A stretch of 41,792 nt of DNA. It comes from a virus. The notes beneath the pieces are model-generated. The model saw nothing but the letters and a program-made list of their open reading frames with translations. It was not told where the DNA came from and made no database searches. The position numbers were made by a program, and so were the translations under genes. Positions 24,696-32,795 of the stretch are shown here, piece by piece. The DNA lies in IMG/VR virus record IMGVR_UViG_3300035701_000088, positions 1 to 41,792 of that record. One strand, 5' to 3'. Numbering within the stretch: position 1 is the first letter of the stretch; each line of letters opens with the position of its first letter.

Positions 24696-24990
24696 TTTAG
24701 CACAGGCGAACAGACAGAATACGGCAGGAAATATTACTTTTAGAAATACTTATATCACTGCTGAAATAAAAGAAGACCAGGGGAATGGTAAATATAAAGT
24801 TGAGATAGCAGGGTCAGGAAAAGATTATCCTAATGTATTTACCATTGTAACCGACCCTACGTATGTAGTTGGTGACAAAGTTGGTATTCTTTGGGAATAT
24901 GGCAATCGAGAAAAACCTGTTATAGCAGGAATATTAAGGGATATTAAATTTATAGAAGTGACTGGCGGGGTAAACTCGTTAGGCACTTAA
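24688..24990 (+). CDS. OB-fold baseplate protein, gpV-like (100 aa)
   Basis: ATG 24688 overlaps the end of the hub gene. A compact beta barrel pattern is visible: YITAEIKEDQGNGKYKVEIA, VFTIVTDPTYVVGDKVGILW, then REKPVIAGIL. This resembles the OB domain of spike proteins gpV/gp5 without a spike. The next gene carries a related copy. Confidence 0.65.
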   Translation: MLNLAQANRQNTAGNITFRNTYITAEIKEDQGNGKYKVEIAGSGKDYPNVFTIVTDPTYVVGDKVGILWEYGNREKPVIAGILRDIKFIEVTGGVNSLGT

Positions 24991-25007
24991 AGGAGTGAAA
25001 ATGATAA

Positions 25008-25763
25008 ATGAAAAAATTATGGATACTGTTAATAATTATAGGAGTTTTATTTATGTTTAAACCTATTAATTCGATTATAAAGGATTCGATTGGCAATATT
25101 ATTTATCGGGGTAATGTAGTAACTGGAATTGTGGCAACCGATAATGGCGATAAAAGTTACGATGTTTTTATATCTGAATCAGATAGAGCATATCCTCATA
25201 TATTTACATTATCAGCAAATCCTAATTTAGCGGTCGGTGATAAAGTGCGAATTTTATATAAAAATGGTTGTAAAGAATTACCGATTATATTACCACCAAC
25301 GATTGCAATTCCTGCAATAACGGGTGAATGGGTAAGTCCTACAGGATATATTGATGCTTTATATGATGCTTCAAAAGGATGGTTTAATCCAACAAGAATT
25401 TATGATGAAAATTTAGAGAATTATTCCGCATACAATGTATCTAAATTAAGTTGGACTCATTTTATTGAACTTATCCATGAAGCTATGCTTTGTAACAAAG
25501 TTCGTCTTTATGTCGGTTATCTTCTTGGCAATATAGATAAAATTGATATAGATGCCTATTATGACGGAGTATGGCACGATGTTTATGAGGGTGATTATGC
25601 ACACGAATGTGATGAAACTGGTAATCCTTTAGAATGGTATGAAAAATCATTAGATTCTATACAAACAATTACAGAGTTTAGATTTCGTTTTTATAATTCA
25701 CATCCTACAAATAGTTATTTTGCATCAATATGGGAAGTAGATTTTTTTAAAGTAGACGAATAA
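25008..25763 (+). CDS. Membrane-anchored or secreted OB-fold plus discoidin-like protein
   Basis: 251 residues. An N-terminal hydrophobic segment (LWILLIIIGVLFMF) acts as signal or anchor. Residues about 35-95 repeat the OB pattern of the preceding gene (GIVATDNGDKSYDVFISESD, ANPNLAVGDKVRILY). The C-terminal 150 residues (YDASKGWFNPTRIYDENLEN, FIELIHEAMLCNKVRLYVGY, DIDAYYDGVWHDVYEG) are a beta-sandwich domain shared with 31848-32522. It appears to be an exported copy of a baseplate module. Confidence 0.7.
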   Translation: MKKLWILLIIIGVLFMFKPINSIIKDSIGNIIYRGNVVTGIVATDNGDKSYDVFISESDRAYPHIFTLSANPNLAVGDKVRILYKNGCKELPIILPPTIAIPAITGEWVSPTGYIDALYDASKGWFNPTRIYDENLENYSAYNVSKLSWTHFIELIHEAMLCNKVRLYVGYLLGNIDKIDIDAYYDGVWHDVYEGDYAHECDETGNPLEWYEKSLDSIQTITEFRFRFYNSHPTNSYFASIWEVDFFKVDE

Positions 25764-25780
25764 AAAGGCGAGGTGATTAA

Positions 25781-27541
25781 ATGGCAGTAGACCCAAATCC
25801 GAAAATATACAATGCGGCTGATGATGCAGAAATCACCGCTATAAACTTTGGCACTGGAGATGCAGGAAGCTATGAAGATGCTGAAGCAGGAGTAGAATAT
25901 CACGTCTGGAATGATAAGGGATTAGTATTAGGTTCGTCCAGAATGACTTCAGTAAAAATTACTGTCAGGGATGCTGATGGATTAGAAGTAGAAAATGTTA
26001 CTATTCAAAAATGGGCAGAAATTAAATCTACCACTATAGAAATAGGCGCGGATATTGGTAATGGTATTGGAGTTCTTACAGATGAAACCGATGATGATTG
26101 GCCAGAATTTCAAGCGGTGGGGAAAGAGAATTATGCTACTCTTGGAAACATTCCTGCTAACTGTTATAGAGTGATATTCGTTAGGGTGAATATTCCGACC
26201 AGTGCGTTAGGGATAGGATATACTTTTAATATTTATGTGACTAATCAGCAACCTTCCTCTTCTATTGCTAAATGGATTACTGGTTTATGGGGTAACGGTA
26301 TTGTCAATGGAACGCATACCCTCGAAGTTACTGATAATGCAGGTGCAGATTCAAAGATAGATATAGATTCGGGGACTGCTCTTATAAATGATAGAGAAGT
26401 TTATTTAAGTGTGGCACAAACTTATACTATCTCAGTTGTAGCAGGGACTTATAAAATATATCTTACCAGTGTAGGGGTAATAAGTTCAACGACTGGAACG
26501 ATACCCACTAATTCGATATGTCTTGCCTATGTTACCATTGCCGGCGGAGTAGTAACTACTATTGTTGATTATAGAAATATTTATAGTTTTCAAAACTATA
26601 ATAGAATAATTGCACAGCATTTTCAAGATATGATGGCAGCCGATCCTGACGGAATTCACGCCGCGATTACTGGAACAGGTGCAGAACAGGAAGTTACTAA
26701 TGGGATCACTAATCCTGATTATGCAAGGAATATGAGTATAACTACCACAAATATAGCAGCACCTTCCGGTAACGTAATAATCACCGGGATAGTTAGGGGA
26801 GTAAGTGATACTGAAAGCATTGCTATTATAGCAGGAACTATTGCTTATGGTAATAAGGCTTTCGATACAGTAACGAAAATAACCTTACCTGCGGGGGTAA
26901 CTGCTGCCGATACTGTAACAGTAGGATTTTCGGATAAGATAGGATTATCGAGTCAAATAAATGCTATTTCGGCAGTTTTCAAAAAGAAAGTAAATAATAC
27001 AGACAAAACCTCTGAATTAACTGGCAAGGTTAGTGCAGTTTATCATACCGTAGATTGCTCACCGATTGCAGTTTATCAGGACATGGAATTAAGATATGTA
27101 AGAGGCGATGATGGAACTTGGGCCGAAACCCCAGATACGGGAATTGGATATACTATCCCAGTTCAAGCTCTAACTTCAAGTCCTGCCGATGGTGCAACCA
27201 CCTATTTTGGAAATTTACCGAAAGCTCCAGTTACGGTTGCCGCTACCAGTAAAATTTATATCCGAAAAGCAGGAACAATTAAGATAGTGGAAATCTATTG
27301 TTACTCTGGAACGGCAGGAACTAATGAAAGCTGGTCATTATCTATTAGATTAAATGGCACTACCGATTATTTAATTGCCGCAGTTGCGGCAGCGGCCAAT
27401 GAGAGAATATTTAGTAACACTGCATTAAGTATAGCAGTAGTTGCAGGGGATTATATTGAAATTAAAAGTGTGCAACCTACTTGGGTCACCAACCCATTAA
27501 CGAGTATTTTTTCTGGGTATATTTACATAGAAATAAATTAA
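25781..27541 (+). CDS. Large tail fiber / baseplate protein (586 aa)
   Basis: SD AGGCGAGGTG. Begins like upper baseplate/fiber proteins (MAVDPNPKIYNAADDAEITA). The middle, about 295-445, has a domain with DPDGIHAAITGTG, NGITNPDYARNMSITTTN, and TIAYGNKAFDTVTKI that is paralogous to the C-terminus of the exported protein at 27922. The C-terminal jelly-roll-like part ends in a strand-rich segment. No signal peptide, unlike its neighbours, so this is the best candidate for the virion fiber. Confidence 0.7.
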   Translation: MAVDPNPKIYNAADDAEITAINFGTGDAGSYEDAEAGVEYHVWNDKGLVLGSSRMTSVKITVRDADGLEVENVTIQKWAEIKSTTIEIGADIGNGIGVLTDETDDDWPEFQAVGKENYATLGNIPANCYRVIFVRVNIPTSALGIGYTFNIYVTNQQPSSSIAKWITGLWGNGIVNGTHTLEVTDNAGADSKIDIDSGTALINDREVYLSVAQTYTISVVAGTYKIYLTSVGVISSTTGTIPTNSICLAYVTIAGGVVTTIVDYRNIYSFQNYNRIIAQHFQDMMAADPDGIHAAITGTGAEQEVTNGITNPDYARNMSITTTNIAAPSGNVIITGIVRGVSDTESIAIIAGTIAYGNKAFDTVTKITLPAGVTAADTVTVGFSDKIGLSSQINAISAVFKKKVNNTDKTSELTGKVSAVYHTVDCSPIAVYQDMELRYVRGDDGTWAETPDTGIGYTIPVQALTSSPADGATTYFGNLPKAPVTVAATSKIYIRKAGTIKIVEIYCYSGTAGTNESWSLSIRLNGTTDYLIAAVAAAANERIFSNTALSIAVVAGDYIEIKSVQPTWVTNPLTSIFSGYIYIEIN

Positions 27542-27555
27542 GAAAGGAGGATATT

Positions 27556-27897
27556 ATGAAACGAATTTTAGTGTTTGCAATGGTTTTGTGTATGATTCTA
27601 TTACTTTGTGCGGGGGCGCAAGAACAAGGAATAGACCCACTAGGCGATAAAATGAATGATAACAAACCTGGTAAGGTAACTACTCCTATACCTCCACCTG
27701 TACCTGTTGCTAAACCAGTTACACAATTAACGGTTAAAATAATTGACGATATGAACGATAAGGTTGTCGAACTAAATAATTGTATCGTACAGATAGTTGG
27801 GGAATTACATATATGCGAAGACTCGTTCAAATATCAAAATTCCTTTACTGAAGGAGATAAGTACGAGATGGTTATTTGGGTAAAACTTAAAAAATAA
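27556..27897 (+). CDS. Small secreted protein (113 aa)
   Basis: ATG 27556 with SD AAAGGAGG; the frame upstream belongs to the previous gene. Signal peptide (KRILVFAMVLCMILLLCAGA), a Pro/Thr-rich linker (TTPIPPPVPVAKP) and a short domain with VKIIDDMNDKVVELNNCIVQ. A Cys near the signal end could be lipidated, though the residues before it (LLL) do not fit the standard lipobox. Unknown function. Confidence 0.65.
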   Translation: MKRILVFAMVLCMILLLCAGAQEQGIDPLGDKMNDNKPGKVTTPIPPPVPVAKPVTQLTVKIIDDMNDKVVELNNCIVQIVGELHICEDSFKYQNSFTEGDKYEMVIWVKLKK

Positions 27898-27921
27898 ACT
27901 ATGAAAAGAGGTGAAAAAATT

Positions 27922-29181
27922 ATGAAGAAATTAATTGTACTATTAATGGTAGTTTCCTTTTTACTTGTAGGCATAATATCAAATGTCTTTGCTGTAATTG
28001 CTCCCGCAAATGTAGGTCCAACTACTGACTTTCTTGGCGATGTAGGAGTCCCAACTGGGGGCGGATACTATGTCAATGATACTTTAGTTTTGGCTGCAGA
28101 TTCTCTTACTTTTAGCGGAACAGGAACACTTAACGGACTTGATGCAGTAGACGCAACTGGTGAAGATACCATCGAAGCTCTTATCTTTGATGCTGATGCA
28201 GAAAGTATTTTAGGCGTCTGGGAAGTGGCAGATGATGTAGATTTGGTTTTTGGTACTGATGCTAACTGGGCAATAAATTATGATGAAAGTGTCGATGACC
28301 AATTAATCTTTCTTACTGCTGGAACTGCCGCTGGTGCTGTTACCGACCCCTTGTTTGAAATTATAGTAGGTGCTACTCCTACTTCTAATCAAGAAGTGTT
28401 TGGTGTAGCAAAGGGGACTCAAGCGTCGAATACATCGTTGTTTAGCGTTGACGAAGATGGAGACGTTTTAATCCCCGGAACTTTAGGAGTAACTGGAGTA
28501 GTTACTTTGACTACTGCTCTTGGTGCAGACCAGGGTGGAACTGGGGTAGCGAATAACGCAGGGGAAACCTTAACTTTTGTAGGTGATGATGCAGTTGAAT
28601 TTACTACTTCTGGACCAACTACAGTAACGTTACCGACCACTGGAACATTAGCTACTACTGCTGATTTAGCAGCTGCTGGAAACCATATAGACCATTTTAT
28701 GGATGTGGACGCTGCCGATCCTGATTATGTCCACGTAGCAATAGTTGGAACTGGTGCAAGTCAAGATGTTTCTACAGGAATTACTAATCCCGATTTTGGT
28801 AGAAATATTACCGTTACTTCTACTGCCGGTTCGGTTGGAGTGGTTACTATAACTGGAACGACTGCTCTCGGGGCACTTAATGCAACCGATGCAATAACTA
28901 TAGTTGATGGTAGTATTGCTTATGGCGTTAAGGCATTTGTAACCGTAACAAAGATTAATACATCTGTTGCCTTTATCAGTCCTGAAGAAGTTACTATCGG
29001 TATAGGTGACGTAATCGGATTAAGTAATGGAATCAGTGAAGAAGCTGATATATACAACAAGGTCGTTGATGGTGTAAATGAATTTGATGAAATAAGTACA
29101 AAAGGAAATGCTACTAACGAAACTCTGGATTGTGCAACTATTGTACAGAACGAAGATATTACAATTTATTATCATCCGTAA
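27922..29181 (+). CDS. Exported tail fiber-like protein (419 aa)
   Basis: ATG 27922 is preferred over 27901 because AGAGGTG lies ahead of it. Signal peptide (KKLIVLLMVVSFLLVGII, cleavage near NVFA). The middle has the fiber motif DQGGTGVANNAGETLTF and TTVTLPTTGTLATT, common in phage tail fibers. The C-terminal 150 residues (DPDYVHVAIVGTG, TGITNPDFGRNITVTST, SIAYGVKAFVTVTKI) are paralogous to part of the 25781 gene. A fiber with a signal peptide is unusual. Confidence 0.7.
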   Translation: MKKLIVLLMVVSFLLVGIISNVFAVIAPANVGPTTDFLGDVGVPTGGGYYVNDTLVLAADSLTFSGTGTLNGLDAVDATGEDTIEALIFDADAESILGVWEVADDVDLVFGTDANWAINYDESVDDQLIFLTAGTAAGAVTDPLFEIIVGATPTSNQEVFGVAKGTQASNTSLFSVDEDGDVLIPGTLGVTGVVTLTTALGADQGGTGVANNAGETLTFVGDDAVEFTTSGPTTVTLPTTGTLATTADLAAAGNHIDHFMDVDAADPDYVHVAIVGTGASQDVSTGITNPDFGRNITVTSTAGSVGVVTITGTTALGALNATDAITIVDGSIAYGVKAFVTVTKINTSVAFISPEEVTIGIGDVIGLSNGISEEADIYNKVVDGVNEFDEISTKGNATNETLDCATIVQNEDITIYYHP

Positions 29182-29191
29182 TAGATTATAA

Positions 29192-29213
29192 GGGGGCAGG
29201 TAAAACTGCTCCC
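29192..29213 (+). terminator. Hairpin between fiber genes
   Basis: GGGGGCAG (29192-29199) pairs with CTGCTCCC (29206-29213), including one G-U pair. The following TTGATGATTTT is a poor U-tract, so termination would be partial at best. Confidence 0.4.
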
Positions 29214-29239
29214 TTGATGATTTTAAAGTAGGTGAATGT

Positions 29240-29737
29240 ATGAGAAAAAAACTAAATATAATTTTAATCATTTTATTGATATTTAGCTTATTTACCATAA
29301 ATATTAGTGCTATACCTATAGGAGCGAAGGTTGAGGATTTATTCGATTCTACTTTGGCAACCGACCACAGTTATTCTGGATTAACTTTAACCTTAACCGT
29401 AGGGGAATCTGTTGTCTTTGGTGATGTAGTCTATATGAATTGGACGGATAAAGAGGTTAAAAAAGCACAAGCAAATGCCTCTACAACCGTCCCTGCCATT
29501 GGTATAGCATTGGAAACAAAAGCAGATGGGCAAGCTTGTCTTATTCTGGTTTTTGGTTATATACGAGATGATAGTTGGGCATTTACAGCTTCGATGGTTT
29601 ATTTATCCGATACTACGGCAGGTGGAGTTTTAAGTGCTGCACCTTCTGATGCTGGTGACCAAATACAACGACTAGGATTTGCCTTTCACGCCGACAAAAT
29701 GTTCTTTAATCCAAGTTTTGATGTAGGAGAAATTTAA
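29240..29737 (+). CDS. Exported protein with a virion-decoration-like beta domain (165 aa)
   Basis: Signal peptide (RKKLNIILIILLIFSLFTI, cleavage near NISA). The mature part (YSGLTLTLTVGESVVFGDVV, VPAIGIALETKADGQACLI, VYLSDTTAGGVLSAAPSDAG) resembles the DUF2190-like or fiber C-terminal beta domains of phages, where G-x-V-Y-L-S and P-x-x-x-G recur. Likely displayed outside the cell or on the virion. Confidence 0.65.
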   Translation: MRKKLNIILIILLIFSLFTINISAIPIGAKVEDLFDSTLATDHSYSGLTLTLTVGESVVFGDVVYMNWTDKEVKKAQANASTTVPAIGIALETKADGQACLILVFGYIRDDSWAFTASMVYLSDTTAGGVLSAAPSDAGDQIQRLGFAFHADKMFFNPSFDVGEI

Positions 29738-29740
29738 GAT

Positions 29741-31846
29741 ATGAAAAAATTTATTATTGTTTTAACTATATTATTTTTTCTTTTTAGTAGTGCTGTATTT
29801 GCGACAACTTTCTATTTAAATTATGAAAATGGGCTTGATGCTAATGCAGGAGATTCATTTGCCGCTGGTCATCCGTGGAAGACTATTACTTTGGGAGCAA
29901 CAGCGGCCAGAATAGCTCCAGGTGATATTATTCGTATTGCCAAAAGTCCTGCACCTACTTCTATCGGAAATGGGACTTGGACGAGTTTATCTAAAACGGT
30001 TACTTTAGCTACTGCTGGAACAGCAGTTATAGATTTATGTGAAACTGCTTGGACTGGAGCAGGAGATACAACCATAACCAGAACTGCGGTAGCAACTGAG
30101 GGAAAAGAAGGTTCTTATTGTATGCAACTTACCGTAGATGCATCTCCACAAGCAAGTATTTTGCAGGCATACTACGATATTTATACTCACGATACAACTG
30201 TTCATGATTTATCCGCTTATCAAAAAATATCTTTCTGGATAAAAAATCCATTTGGCGCAGTTAATGTTAATAACTGGATAGTTAACTTGTGTTCTGATGT
30301 GGCTGGGGCTACAGTGGTAGATAGTTTTCTTGTCCCCGTACTTGCATCAGCGACTAAATGGGTGCCTTTAACTTTGACTAAAGTTGGTGGGGGAAATTTG
30401 GGGGCATCAATAAAATCGATTGCGATATACTCTGATACATCCACTACTGGAATGGCTTCAAAGTATATCTTTGTAGACGACTTTATTGCCTGCACTACTA
30501 ATGGTTTAAATCTTCAAAGTTTAATATCAAAAAATTCAGCGGAGCAAGGTGGAACAGAAGGTTGGTATGGAATACAAAGTATTAATGGAGTAACAGTTTT
30601 ATTAGATAATGGTACAAGTTGTAAGGGAAATACAGGTAAAGGTTATTCGGGCACAACAGAAACGGTAATTACCTATAAAAGAGAAACAATTAAGACAGCT
30701 ATGGGAGAGGGTAACCCCTCACAAATTCAGGCAATTCAAGATAGTGGAAGTTTAGCAGCGGGCAATATTCAATTTCAAGGCGGATATGATATAACTTCTG
30801 GAGAACAAACGGGAGAAACATTTTTTGACGGATTGAATGGACATGGTTATGGAATATATCTAACTTCTATAAATTATATTACATTTAATTATTTAAATGT
30901 TGTTAGATATAATTACGGATTTAATTTTACCTCCAGTCATTACAATACCATAACCACTCTGTCTAATGCTAATAATAATGATTACTGTGGAATTGCGTTT
31001 GATAGTTGCAATAACAATACCATAACCACTCTGTCTAATGCTAATAATAATGGGAATTATGGAGTTTATTTTAGTAATTCTCATAACAATACCATAACCA
31101 CTTTGTCTAATGCTAATAATAATCTTAATAATGGCGGAGTTTATCATACAGCCAGTAACAACAATGTTATAACTATTTTATCCAATGCTAATAATAATCC
31201 TTATGGAGTTTATTATACTCTTGGTTGCGTTAATAATATTATAAGGTCATTATCAACTACGGGAAATACGACAGGTGGAGTTTATTATAATGCAATTTCA
31301 GCACCAAACTACTTGAATAATGCTTTAATTGCTGAAGGAACGGAAATCAGTTTCACTCCAACTGCTTATTACAATTATCGTATCTATTCTAATAATCATG
31401 ACCAAGATACGACTAAAAATTTCATATACACTGACGGTGGGTTAATTAGTTCAGTAGCAACAGATAGAGTGGGTGGAACTGGGATAATGTGGAAGTTAGC
31501 GGTTACCTCAAATACCAGAACGAGTTTTTATCCCCTCAAATTATCTATTGCTAAAATAGCGGTGGTAGCCAGTAAATTAGTTACCGTAAAGGCATATATG
31601 AAGATTACCAGCACCACTGACATTTTAGGGGCTTTAGTATGCCCTGGTGGACAATTAACGGGCATAACTGTAGCTGATGTTAAAACTAATACGGGAACTG
31701 CAGATACGAGTTGGCACGAACTAACTATAACCTTTACACCAACACAGGCAGGAGTAGTTGAGATTGAAGCGTGGGCTTGGTGGGTAGCAAGTACTGCTGA
31801 TGAGAGTGTCTATGTAGAAGATATGACTATAACACAGGCGGATTAA
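29741..31846 (+). CDS. Exported right-handed beta-helix protein with carbohydrate-binding-like insert (701 aa)
   Basis: Signal peptide (KKFIIVLTILFFLFSSAVFA). A DUF1565-type opening (NGLDANAGDSFAAGHPWKTI) is followed at about 85-255 by a beta-sandwich module (ISFWIKNPFGAV, SKYIFVDDFIAC) like that in the tail tube protein. Residues about 400-500 are NosD/PbH1-type beta-helix coils built on NNNTITTLSNANNN. A C-terminal beta domain (about 560-700) follows. Such helices in tailspikes bind or cleave polysaccharide; no catalytic residues can be named here. Confidence 0.75.
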   Translation: MKKFIIVLTILFFLFSSAVFATTFYLNYENGLDANAGDSFAAGHPWKTITLGATAARIAPGDIIRIAKSPAPTSIGNGTWTSLSKTVTLATAGTAVIDLCETAWTGAGDTTITRTAVATEGKEGSYCMQLTVDASPQASILQAYYDIYTHDTTVHDLSAYQKISFWIKNPFGAVNVNNWIVNLCSDVAGATVVDSFLVPVLASATKWVPLTLTKVGGGNLGASIKSIAIYSDTSTTGMASKYIFVDDFIACTTNGLNLQSLISKNSAEQGGTEGWYGIQSINGVTVLLDNGTSCKGNTGKGYSGTTETVITYKRETIKTAMGEGNPSQIQAIQDSGSLAAGNIQFQGGYDITSGEQTGETFFDGLNGHGYGIYLTSINYITFNYLNVVRYNYGFNFTSSHYNTITTLSNANNNDYCGIAFDSCNNNTITTLSNANNNGNYGVYFSNSHNNTITTLSNANNNLNNGGVYHTASNNNVITILSNANNNPYGVYYTLGCVNNIIRSLSTTGNTTGGVYYNAISAPNYLNNALIAEGTEISFTPTAYYNYRIYSNNHDQDTTKNFIYTDGGLISSVATDRVGGTGIMWKLAVTSNTRTSFYPLKLSIAKIAVVASKLVTVKAYMKITSTTDILGALVCPGGQLTGITVADVKTNTGTADTSWHELTITFTPTQAGVVEIEAWAWWVASTADESVYVEDMTITQAD
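30942..31198 (+). repeat. Four near-identical 38-39 bp repeats in the beta-helix gene
   Basis: Copies begin at 30942, 31014, 31086 and 31161, 72-75 bp apart, each ending TAATGCTAATAATAAT. They encode the core of the beta-helix coil TITTLSNANNN. The first three are nearly identical at DNA level, indicating recent expansion by recombination or slippage. Confidence 0.85.
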
Positions 31847-31847
31847 T

Positions 31848-32522
31848 ATGAAAAGATTATTATTAATTATATTATTTTGTTTCTTTATAACTACAATGGG
31901 ATTTTGCAAATGGTATATTCCAGATATCCATTATGACCCAGATAATTTATGGAATAATGAAACCTTGATTTATGATGATAATGATATAACTGCAGGAGAT
32001 ACTTCAGTTGCAAAATTGACTTGGAGCAGTTTTATTTTATTAGATGTTTATAATGAATTGTATTGTGAGATAATAAAATTTTTAGCTTATCAAAAGGGTG
32101 TTTTGGGAATAGAAAAAATAGATATAGATTTATATTATAATTCTGCTTGGCATGATTTATTTGAGGGAACTTTTATTAATCAAGTATGGAAACAGATTAA
32201 TGTAATACCTTCTCAGTATCTTTATAGTGCAAGAATTCGCTTCTATGCTAGAAAAGCGGATATTGCATATTTTTATGGATTTGAGTATTGGAATATCGGT
32301 ATTGGTGATTTGATTACTATGGATTTTTCTTTTCAGGCGCAACCGTTTATAAATATTACTGCAAAGGATACTATTGATTTAGAAACAATGGATTATGCTT
32401 TTCAGGGGCAACCATTCGTAACTATGATAGAAGCAGTAGCAGGTTGGTCTCATAAATGGAATACTGCGACGATTTCTAAATGGAATAATACAACATTTAG
32501 CAAATGGAATGGATTGGAATAA
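31848..32522 (+). CDS. Exported discoidin-like protein with FQxQPF repeats (224 aa)
   Basis: Signal peptide (KRLLLIILFCFFITTMGFC). Residues about 25-150 are paralogous to the C-terminal domain of 25008-25763 (LWNNETLIYDDNDI, VLGIEKIDIDLYYNSAWHDL, RIRFYARKADIAYF). Then come two repeats MDFSFQAQPF and MDYAFQGQPF and a C-terminal pair of SKWN motifs, as seen at the ends of some phage structural proteins. Probably an adhesin or fiber-tip protein. Confidence 0.65.
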   Translation: MKRLLLIILFCFFITTMGFCKWYIPDIHYDPDNLWNNETLIYDDNDITAGDTSVAKLTWSSFILLDVYNELYCEIIKFLAYQKGVLGIEKIDIDLYYNSAWHDLFEGTFINQVWKQINVIPSQYLYSARIRFYARKADIAYFYGFEYWNIGIGDLITMDFSFQAQPFINITAKDTIDLETMDYAFQGQPFVTMIEAVAGWSHKWNTATISKWNNTTFSKWNGLE

Positions 32523-32537
32523 AGGAGATGATGATAT

Positions 32538-32777
32538 GTGTTAGAAATCTTAAAAATGGCATTGAATAATAGTGTAGCTCTTTTCTTTGCGGTCTTATTT
32601 TATTTAGATTTTAGGAAGAAAATTAATTCTTTAGATAATACAATTTCAAATCATTTGACCCACGCTTTGGATGAAAATACGGCAGTGACTAAAGAAGATG
32701 CAGAGAGTGGTAAAAGGGTAGAGACAGCAATAAATAATCTATGTTCAAAGATAACTGAGTTCATAGAAAAAAAATAA
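32538..32777 (+). CDS. Possible holin, one membrane segment (79 aa)
   Basis: GTG start, SD AAAGGAGATG. One hydrophobic segment at about 8-27 (NSVALFFAVLFYLDF) followed by a basic turn (RKK) and a charged helical tail. Size and layout resemble BhlA/UviB-type holin-like proteins. Another, more typical holin lies at 36309, so this may be an auxiliary lysis protein. Confidence 0.5.
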   Translation: MLEILKMALNNSVALFFAVLFYLDFRKKINSLDNTISNHLTHALDENTAVTKEDAESGKRVETAINNLCSKITEFIEKK

Positions 32778-32795
32778 TAAGGAGGGGATAAAGAA

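Noticed and set aside
28419-28640. Minus-strand frames in the fiber and capsid genes (for example 20828-21337, 21743-22117, 10008-10277)
   Set aside because: Ser/Ile/Ala-rich antisense shadows of real genes, with no SD or promoter.
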